NCBI GenBank assembly: GCA_030602845.1
Contig: JAUVYZ010000165.1
Coordinates: 1-5,274 of the forward strand
Length of the DNA: 5,274 bases
Source: Phycisphaerae bacterium
GTDB taxonomy: Bacteria > Planctomycetota > Phycisphaerae > Sedimentisphaerales > Anaerobacaceae
Direction: 5' to 3'
A program made the translations under genes and the position numbers. Below, in pieces: positions 1-4,465 of this stretch (the first letter of the stretch is position 1; every line of letters starts with the position of its first letter). The notes below the pieces were generated by a model. It did not search any database, was not told where the DNA came from, and worked only from the letters and a program-made list of their open reading frames with translations.

Positions 1-855
1 TTGAACGAAGACGCGTTGGTTGACTATAAAGACCTTAGGATAATGGCAGGCGACTGGCTTGAAGCTGATGACATTATTGCGACAACAGCTCCACCTACCA
101 GCGATCCTAACCTTGTTGCGCACTACGAGTTTGAGGACAACGTGAACGACAGCTCCAGTTACACCGGCTATCACCACGGTGACCCATGCGGCGCTCCAAC
201 CTATGACACCGGTGTTTTTGGAAAGGCAATTGTCCTCGATGGTGTTGGTGACTACGTGGACTGCGCGAATGATGTGGCCTTCGACATCACTACAAAGATT
301 ACAATCGCGGCTTGGATTCAGGTCCGGACTTTCGACAGGACCTGGCAGGCCATCGTCACCAAGGGTGATAACTCCTGGAGGATCCACAGGTCCAGTAACT
401 CAAACAACATCAACTTCGCAACTACAGGTCTATCACCGCTGAGTATTAACGGAAGCACGAATGTAAACGACGGCGCCTGGCATCACATCGCCGGAGTGTA
501 TGACGGGACACAGAGAGTGCTGTACGTGGACGGCCGAATAGATGTTAACGACACCCCGACGGGGGGCACCATAAGCAGCGGCATCTACCCGGTCTACATC
601 GGCGAAAACGCGCAGGCGACGGGTCGCTACTGGGACGGCCTCATTGATGACGTCCGCATCTACAACCGTGCTCTCTCCGATGCCGAGGTAGCGTACCTGG
701 CTGATACCACGCCTGGCGATGGATGGTTGCATACACCGGTGCCCTCGATTGCTAACATCTACAATAAAGAGGCGCAGGGCTCCCGGTGGGTCAACTTCAA
801 GGACTTTGCTGAGCTGGCGAAGGACTGGCTCCTCGAAGAGCCAAAGTGGCCGTAA
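1..855 (+). CDS. LamG-domain exported protein, 5'-truncated, with C-terminal dockerin-like tail
   Basis: The frame is open from the first base and stops at TAA 853-855. No ribosome site is visible, so the TTG at position 1 is probably an internal codon and the N-terminus lies upstream. Residues about 38-233 read as a LamG/concanavalin A-like lectin domain: LVAHYEFEDNVNDSS opens it, then AIVLDGVGDYVDC, ITIAAWI, DGAWHHIAGVYDG, LYVDGRID, and the closing strand GLIDDVRIYNRALSDAEV. Such beta-sandwiches bind or trim glycans and usually sit in secreted or surface proteins. Two short related motifs flank it: VDYKDLRIMAGDWL (7-20) and VNFKDFAELAKDWL (264-277). They resemble the second half of a dockerin F-hand, but the preceding DxNxDG calcium loop is absent. 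The protein ends in EEPKWP, a tail style familiar from Phycisphaerae. The upstream part may hold further LamG or catalytic domains. The LamG call is firm; the substrate is unknown. Confidence 0.9.
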   Translation: MNEDALVDYKDLRIMAGDWLEADDIIATTAPPTSDPNLVAHYEFEDNVNDSSSYTGYHHGDPCGAPTYDTGVFGKAIVLDGVGDYVDCANDVAFDITTKITIAAWIQVRTFDRTWQAIVTKGDNSWRIHRSSNSNNINFATTGLSPLSINGSTNVNDGAWHHIAGVYDGTQRVLYVDGRIDVNDTPTGGTISSGIYPVYIGENAQATGRYWDGLIDDVRIYNRALSDAEVAYLADTTPGDGWLHTPVPSIANIYNKEAQGSRWVNFKDFAELAKDWLLEEPKWP

Positions 856-906
856 TCAGCATTGATACGAGGCTATTTAGATATAGCCAATGGATTTGCA
901 TCAGTT

Positions 907-950
907 CGGGGCCTATGCCGATTAGTTCGGCATAGGCCCCGCTTGTTTTT
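907..950 (+). terminator. Strong intrinsic terminator of the LamG protein gene
   Basis: A perfect 15-bp stem runs 907-921 against 927-941 (arm CGGGGCCTATGCCGA) with a 5-nt loop TTAGT, followed by CTTGTTTTT. It begins 51 bases after the LamG stop codon and separates this gene from the bioY transcript. There is no matching A-tract on its left side, so it looks one-directional. Confidence 0.93.
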
Positions 951-1034
951 CGTATTGCGTTGTGTATTGTGTGATGCGTGCAGGGGGGGTGAATATCGAA
1001 TGTCGATTCCGGTATCCAGCATCGAGTCTTTTAT
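951..1034. other. Gene-free spacer between terminator and bioY promoter
   Basis: No plausible coding region is seen here. The stretch holds an imperfect 12-nt tandem duplication, GTATTGCGTTGT then GTATTGTGTGAT (952-975), a G7 run (983-989), and a small palindrome ATCGA-ATG-TCGAT (995-1007). The composition suggests decayed intergenic repeat material, but that is an inference from texture only. Confidence 0.4.
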
Positions 1035-1063
1035 TTGACATAGAAAAAAGTTTCAAATATAAT
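1035..1063 (+). promoter_or_regulatory. Consensus sigma-70-type promoter for bioY (and possibly tRNA-Gln)
   Basis: TTGACA (1035-1040) and TATAAT (1058-1063) are separated by exactly 17 bases, so both hexamers match the housekeeping consensus perfectly at the optimal spacing. Transcription would start near 1070, giving a leader of about 130 nt before the bioY start codon. No second promoter is apparent before the tRNA, so this one may drive bioY and tRNA-Gln together. Confidence 0.85.
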
Positions 1064-1069
1064 GACCGG

Positions 1070-1198
1070 CGGATAGCTCTTCTCCGTAGTAGAACTACGA
1101 AGGACGAAGCAAGCTTTTTGGGTTTGTATCCGTAGCGAAAGGTTAAAAACCTGTTTTTAGAGTAACTGAGGACACCTGTTTTTACTAACGGAGCAGAT
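1070..1198 (+). promoter_or_regulatory. Structured 5' leader of bioY, possible attenuator
   Basis: Three things stand out. First, a hairpin with arms 1080-1090 and 1094-1104 has core CGTAGT-AGA-ACTACG, one C/A mismatch and one G-T pair. Second, a short terminator-like hairpin AGGTT-AAA-AACCT (1140-1152) is followed by G and five T (1154-1158). GGTTT at 1121-1125 could compete for AAACC (1147-1151). Third, the word ACCTGTTTTTA occurs at 1149-1159 and again at 1174-1184, a 25-nt period. The bioY ribosome site is GGAG at 1190-1193. The terminator-like stem has only 5 bp, so attenuation is a possibility rather than a conclusion. No known riboswitch class is recognised. Confidence 0.4.
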
Positions 1199-1810
1199 AT
1201 GTTGACGAACGCAACTGTAGCTGACGTTTTGCGGCCTTGCCAGATATGGCGTGCCGGGTTTTATGATGTCGCTCTGATCATCGGCGGCTCTTTAGTCATT
1301 GCTTTGTCCGCCCGGGTTGCAATCGGCTGGCCTGTCCCTGTTACCGGACAGACCTTCGCCGTCTTGATGATAGCGGCGCTGCTCGGCTTCAGAAGGGGCT
1401 GTTTTGCTGTCCTTGCCTACATAACCGAGGGGGCGGCGGGATTGCCTGTATTTGCACACGGCAGAGCCGGCTTTGCCGTACTGTTAGGGCCGACCGGAGG
1501 ATATCTGGCCGGTTTCATTGCTGCCGCCTGCATCGTAGGCCTGCTTGCTGAGAAGGGATGGGACAGGCGAATCGGGACAACCGTTCTGGCGATGGTTTTC
1601 GGCAATATCGCCATTTACGCTTTTGGCCTACTCTGGCTGTGTTGCCTGATGGGTGTCAACAGGATCGTGCTGACTGCCGGCTTATATCCTTTTATCCTCG
1701 GCGATTTGATGAAAATAGCGCTCGCTGCAATACTTTTGCCGGCGGGCTGGAAATTGCTTGGGTATATAGGGTTGCCGGCAAAACAAAATAAACAACACCA
1801 AGGCGGTTAA
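1199..1810 (+). CDS. bioY: BioY, biotin-binding S component of an ECF-type vitamin transporter
   Basis: This 203-residue membrane protein binds biotin and delivers it across the cytoplasmic membrane, normally with EcfT and the EcfA ATPases, which are not in this window. The BioY signatures are clear and in order: PVPVTGQT (45-52), EGAAGLPVFA (77-86), GPTGGYLAGF (97-106) and FILGDLMKIALA (165-176). The last carries the Asp and Lys (D169, K172) that match ligand-site residues of the family. Hydrophobic segments lie near residues 23-43, 52-64, 66-81, 98-117, 127-151 and 164-183, matching the six-helix fold, and the length is typical. The start is ATG 1199, preceded by GGAG with a 5-nt gap. The gene has its own strong promoter. 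The stop lies 9 bases before tRNA-Gln. Whether it works with a shared ECF module or alone cannot be seen here. Confidence 0.96.
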   Translation: MLTNATVADVLRPCQIWRAGFYDVALIIGGSLVIALSARVAIGWPVPVTGQTFAVLMIAALLGFRRGCFAVLAYITEGAAGLPVFAHGRAGFAVLLGPTGGYLAGFIAAACIVGLLAEKGWDRRIGTTVLAMVFGNIAIYAFGLLWLCCLMGVNRIVLTAGLYPFILGDLMKIALAAILLPAGWKLLGYIGLPAKQNKQHQGG

Positions 1811-1819
1811 AGGCGTTTT

Positions 1820-1890
1820 TGGGGAATAGTGTAACGGTAGCACGACTGACTCTGGATCAGTTAGTCCAGGTCCGAATCCTGGTTCCCCAG
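1820..1890 (+). tRNA. trnQ: tRNA-Gln, anticodon CTG
   Basis: A full cloverleaf can be drawn. The acceptor stem is TGGGGAA (1820-1826) with TTCCCCA (1883-1889), and the discriminator base is G1890. The D arm is GTG/CAC (1829-1831, 1841-1843). The anticodon stem is ACTGA/TCAGT (1845-1849, 1857-1861) around the loop CTCTGGA, giving CTG at 1852-1854, which reads the Gln codon CAG. The variable loop is TAGT. The T stem is CCAGG/CCTGG (1866-1870, 1878-1882). The weak first pair U1-A72 and G73 are normal identity features of tRNA-Gln. The 3' CCA is not encoded and must be added enzymatically. The T loop reads TCCGAAT, with C where U55 is usual. It begins 9 nt after bioY and is probably processed from a longer transcript. 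Confidence 0.97.
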
Positions 1891-1892
1891 TC

Positions 1893-1899
1893 TTTTTTT
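1893..1899 (+). terminator. T-run directly after tRNA-Gln
   Basis: Seven T residues (1893-1899) begin 2 nt after the discriminator base. The GC-rich T arm and acceptor stem can act as the hairpin in front of the U-tract, a common way of ending tRNA transcripts. It would also end a bioY-tRNA read-through transcript. Confidence 0.6.
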
Positions 1900-1954
1900 C
1901 TTGATTTGCAGCTTGAGAAGGATTGTTTTGGCTTTAATCAGCTTCAAAGCATCG

Positions 1955-2036
1955 AAAGGAGGAGATAATGTGCGGTTTTCTGCTTGCTCTGGACCCGGCA
2001 AAGGCGTCGTGCCGGGCTGCGGTGAATAATTCCTGA
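1955..2036 (+). CDS. Possible 22-residue leader peptide with near-perfect ribosome site
   Basis: AAAGGAGG (1955-1962) is essentially a full anti-16S match. It is followed 5 nt later by ATG (1968-1970), 22 codons and the in-frame double stop TGA TAG (2034-2039). The predicted peptide begins MCGFLLALDPAKASC and ends AAVNNS. It resembles no family I know. Inside the reading frame sits a 7-bp GC-rich hairpin, CCCGGCA/TGCCGGG (1994-2000, 2010-2016), with a 9-nt loop. It ends 24 nt before the start of the large exported protein and is in the same frame. This arrangement would suit a translated leader that controls the downstream gene. It could equally be a chance frame behind a strong purine run; only the ribosome site argues for it. 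The interval given includes that site; coding is 1968-2036. Confidence 0.4.
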
Positions 2037-2046
2037 TAGATTTCAT

Positions 2047-2052
2047 GGGAGG
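2047..2052 (+). promoter_or_regulatory. Ribosome binding site deciding the 2061 start
   Basis: GGGAGG lies 8 nt before ATG 2061. In-frame stops TGA TAG at 2034-2039 rule out an upstream extension of the large gene, so ATG 2061 is the best start and also places a signal sequence at the N-terminus. Confidence 0.75.
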
Positions 2053-2060
2053 TAACAAGA

Positions 2061-4262
2061 ATGGAGCCGGTTGTTGCCAATGGACAAGGTAAAAGCGGGT
2101 GGCTGGCTGTGGTTGTGTGGGCCGTGTGCGGATTGACGGTCGCACTTTCTGCCTGCACCCCCCTTCTTGCTTTCGCAGGAAAGCAGGGGGGCACAGGTGC
2201 GACGCAAACTCACCCCGTTGGAAATTACCTCCCAAAGTGGACTGTCAGGCTTTCATCGCCGATTTCTAACGGGGCTCACGCCAGGGATGATTCGATTCAG
2301 GCCGTTATTCAACAGGCCGGTAATGCCGACAACGATGAGCTGCGTTTGGACTATTTAAGAAAACTCCAGAAACGACCGGGCCTGGATGCGTCTCTCAGGG
2401 AAGACCTCGCTAAGCTCATCACTCAGATAGACCGCTGGTTGCACGAAGAACGATTGAGTTATTTTGGCCGGGAAGTAAGCCGCAAGAAGGACTTTGATTT
2501 CCAGATTCCCGAGAGTTCTCCGGTTTATCCGCTGACGTGGCTGTATCGCGGCAGAATGGTCATCTGGTACACGATGGAGTCCGGCGGCGTCTGGAGCATT
2601 GCCGAAAGGCGACGTGAATTCTTTGACATAGCACATGGTTTTTTTGAGAAAGCCGCCCGGGCATTTCCCGAAAACAAGGTCGTCCAGATGTATCTCGGTC
2701 ATCCCACCGGCCCGTACAAGCACTACGAGGCCGTGTCAGGCGCACCTGAGTGGGCCGTTTATCAGCGAGAGGGACTGGAACGTCTGGTCGATATCATCGA
2801 GTGGTGGATTGACAACCGTATGCAGGAAAACGGAGAATACGGCGGCGGATGGGGCGACGACTGTGAGATGTGGCGGTGGTGGGTGCCGGTACTCATCGGA
2901 TTCGATAGCCCGAAGATTACGCGGGCACAAGCGCGGTTTTCCGCAGCGCTGATGGCTCAGCCGCATATGAAACCTGGTTACACAACACGTATGACGGATG
3001 TAGAACATACGGCCGAAGATTCCGCCGACGTCATAACACCAATGATGCACCTCGACCCGGACAACGACCTCTGGCGCAAGCGTGCGCTTCGCCTGACCGA
3101 GCTAATGGAGGTCATCTGGACCGGTCGAAACGAACGTGGTTTCCTGCAGTTCAAAAGCACCTATTTCACCGCAAACAAGGTCGATACGAACCCAAAGCGT
3201 GCTTGCGACACCGTATATCACCCGAGGGCGGTTCAACCGACTCTGCTTTACTGGCAGCGGACGGGCGACGCGAAGCTGACGAGGCTCTTTGCCGCCTGGA
3301 TGGATACCTGGGTTGATGCCGCAGCACGAACTGAACGTGGTAAGCCCGCCGGCATTCTCCCTACGGCAATCCACTGGCCCGACGGCAGGGTCGGCGGTCT
3401 GGGACCTGACTGGTGGGACCCCAGGAACCACGGTGAATACACACTGTACCTTTACCCAAGCGCGATGAGCCTGATGACCCACACGCTGTTACTGACCCAT
3501 CACATCACAGGTAAGGCCAAATACCTTGAGCCAATCCGTTCCATGGCAAATGCTCGCCTCAAGTATCGAAGTCGACCGCCGAAAAAGCAGCCGGCTCCCG
3601 GAACTGAAGCCTGGTGCGCTTCGGAACTTGGCAGCATATCGAGTGTAATCGCCAAATACAGGTTCCTGACAGGCAACACTGAGTTCGACGAGCTCATAGT
3701 TAGGGAGAGAGCGCCGTATGTGCGTTTTCGGCTGCATGGTGATATCGGCTCGCTGGTCTCGGCGCTTCGCAACAACGCCGAGGCCTTGCGAGTCAACTTT
3801 GAAGGTTACACCAGCGAAGTCCGCTATACCGACCGCGTCCTGCGGTTCCCAGCGCTGTTCGGAGAGAACGGGATAGTGTCCGAGCCCGTTGTAACGATTC
3901 ACAGCCCGAACCCATCGTTGCTTTATTCAGCGGTAACCGGTGACCCGGGTAGTGCCGGGTACTTCCCGCTCAACGCGGTCCGCTGGCTGACGCCGCCTCG
4001 TAACATTGCCGCGTTAGTCACCGAATCGGGACCCAACCAATTTACCGCGGAGCTGTTCCACTTTGGCAGGGGGAAACGCTCGATGTCAGCTGAGTTCTAT
4101 TTACTCGACCCAGGTAAGTATACACTTACCATCGCAACCAGGGATGCCGGAGGACAAAAGTCGTTAGTAACCGATGAATTTGTGGTCCAAGGCCGTAGGA
4201 CGCACATCTTTTTCGAGCTGCCGCCGCGCAAGCCCTGCGTGTTACACATCCGTTGCCGTTAG
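2061..4262 (+). CDS. Large exported Trp-rich protein, probable alpha/alpha-toroid carbohydrate-active-like enzyme, function unknown
   Basis: I do not recognise a named family. Residues 1-39 look like an export signal: K11, a hydrophobic stretch 13-39, and LSAC at 29-32, which fits a lipoprotein lipobox. AFA-G (37-40) is an alternative signal peptidase I site. A low-complexity linker (40-75) follows, largely encoded by palindromic DNA. Residues about 80-560 are helical and rich in Trp/Tyr. Conserved-looking blocks are LYRGRMVIWYTMESGG (161-176), NGEYGGGWGDDCEMWRWW (257-274), DVEHTAEDSADVI (313-325), ILPTAIHWPDGRVGG (432-446) and YTLYLYPSAMSL (460-471). Repeated helical hairpins with clustered acidic and aromatic residues are what (alpha/alpha) toroid glycoside hydrolases and lyases show; D266, D267, E269, D313, E315 and E319 are candidate active-site or metal residues. 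Residues about 650-733 look like a beta-sandwich ending ELPPRKPCVLHI. Enzymatic role is inference. The TAG stop lies inside a palindrome. Confidence 0.88.
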   Translation: MEPVVANGQGKSGWLAVVVWAVCGLTVALSACTPLLAFAGKQGGTGATQTHPVGNYLPKWTVRLSSPISNGAHARDDSIQAVIQQAGNADNDELRLDYLRKLQKRPGLDASLREDLAKLITQIDRWLHEERLSYFGREVSRKKDFDFQIPESSPVYPLTWLYRGRMVIWYTMESGGVWSIAERRREFFDIAHGFFEKAARAFPENKVVQMYLGHPTGPYKHYEAVSGAPEWAVYQREGLERLVDIIEWWIDNRMQENGEYGGGWGDDCEMWRWWVPVLIGFDSPKITRAQARFSAALMAQPHMKPGYTTRMTDVEHTAEDSADVITPMMHLDPDNDLWRKRALRLTELMEVIWTGRNERGFLQFKSTYFTANKVDTNPKRACDTVYHPRAVQPTLLYWQRTGDAKLTRLFAAWMDTWVDAAARTERGKPAGILPTAIHWPDGRVGGLGPDWWDPRNHGEYTLYLYPSAMSLMTHTLLLTHHITGKAKYLEPIRSMANARLKYRSRPPKKQPAPGTEAWCASELGSISSVIAKYRFLTGNTEFDELIVRERAPYVRFRLHGDIGSLVSALRNNAEALRVNFEGYTSEVRYTDRVLRFPALFGENGIVSEPVVTIHSPNPSLLYSAVTGDPGSAGYFPLNAVRWLTPPRNIAALVTESGPNQFTAELFHFGRGKRSMSAEFYLLDPGKYTLTIATRDAGGQKSLVTDEFVVQGRRTHIFFELPPRKPCVLHIRCR
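2158..2191 (+). repeat. Strong hairpin inside the signal-peptide coding region
   Basis: Arms CCCCCC (2158-2163) with GGGGGG (2186-2191), and TGCTTTC (2168-2174) with GAAAGCA (2179-2185), close on a 4-nt loop GCAG. A 4-nt bulge TTCT interrupts the left side. It encodes residues about 33-44, at the end of the hydrophobic segment and the start of the linker. It sits only 22 nt before the palindromic element at 2213. Confidence 0.7.
2213..2275 (+). repeat. Palindromic element, copy A, translated in frame within the exported-protein gene
   Basis: Left arm CCCCGTTGGAAAT (2213-2225) pairs with right arm ATTTCTAACGGGG (2262-2274) over 13 positions, one of them G-U, with a further T-G pair inside (2226-2261). 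The interior is about 35 nt. It encodes residues H51 to A72, which lie in the linker between signal sequence and folded domain. The word CGATTTCTAACGGGGC (2260-2275) recurs exactly at 4298-4313, the right end of copy B. Confidence 0.7.
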
Positions 4263-4313
4263 AAATTCCACAAATACGCCCAAATCCCCAAAAGGGGCGA
4301 TTTCTAACGGGGC
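4256..4313 (+). repeat. Palindromic element, copy B, overlapping the stop codon of the exported-protein gene
   Basis: CCGTTAGAAAT (4256-4266) is the exact reverse complement of ATTTCTAACGG (4300-4310); a T-G pair extends it inward. The TAG stop (4260-4262) lies in the left arm. Nested inside is CCCC-AAAA-GGGG (4286-4297), flanked by AAAT (4282-4285) and ATTT (4300-4303). The right 16 bp are identical to the end of copy A. No T-run follows, so it is not a standard terminator, although the stem could protect the 3' end of the mRNA. Confidence 0.7.
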
Positions 4314-4337
4314 GAGTTGCAAATGTTCGCAAACAGG

Positions 4338-4367
4338 TTGGAATTGGCCGGCTGATTCGTGTATTAT
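4338..4367 (+). promoter_or_regulatory. Weak candidate promoter for the dehydrogenase gene
   Basis: TTGGAA (4338-4343) and TATTAT (4362-4367) are 18 bases apart, matching the consensus at 4 and 5 of 6 positions. Transcription from here would begin near 4374 and include the hairpin at 4405-4445 in the leader. This is the best candidate in the 203-base gap, but chance cannot be excluded. Confidence 0.3.
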
Positions 4368-4404
4368 TGCGAGTAGGAAGCCCCCCAACGTGGCTGGGCG
4401 AAAG

Positions 4405-4445
4405 CGGGTTCCCATTTTGCCGTCTTTTTGCAAAATGGGGTCCCG
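4405..4445 (+). repeat. Long imperfect hairpin in the leader of the dehydrogenase gene
   Basis: Left arm CGGGTTCCCATTTTGC (4405-4420) pairs with GCAAAATGGGGTCCCG (4430-4445): 14 Watson-Crick pairs, one G-T pair and one T/T mismatch, around the 9-nt loop CGTCTTTTT. No T-run follows it on either strand, so it is not an ordinary terminator. It ends 20 nt before the ATG and close to the ribosome site AGGGGA (4452-4457). It may be a dispersed intergenic palindrome or an mRNA leader structure. Confidence 0.65.
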
Positions 4446-4465
4446 ACAAGCAGGGGAAATCGATA

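Noticed and set aside
1..3. TTG as a true start codon for the LamG protein
   Set aside because: No upstream sequence is available to show a ribosome site, and the predicted N-terminus has no export signal and opens directly in a motif that is normally internal or C-terminal.
1120..1152. BirA-type biotin operator in the bioY leader (GGTTT...AAACC)
   Set aside because: The half-sites are short, the spacing is over 20 nt and they do not match the usual GTAAACC-N14/16-GGTTTAC form.
1149..1184. Two ACCTGTTTTTA repeats as a CRISPR-like or iteron array
   Set aside because: There are only two copies at 25-nt spacing in a leader; this is too few for an array, and no cas or replication genes are nearby.
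1736..1770. Possible separate promoter for tRNA-Gln (TTGCCG...TATATA)
   Set aside because: The spacing is 21 bases and the -35 match is poor, so it is not convincing.
1913..1938. Possible promoter TTGAGA...TTTAAT upstream of the leader peptide
   Set aside because: The hexamers are good, but the spacer is only 14 bases, too short for a standard sigma-70 promoter.
1861..2235. Minus-strand open frame of 124 codons between tRNA-Gln and the large gene
   Set aside because: It overlaps the tRNA, the leader and the signal-peptide region, is Pro/Arg/Gln-rich without family resemblance, and owes part of its length to the palindromic DNA on this side.
3102..3902. Long minus-strand open frames opposite the large exported-protein gene
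   Set aside because: They are explained by codon bias of the plus-strand gene, which has clear signal, domain and start features; the reverse products show no family features.
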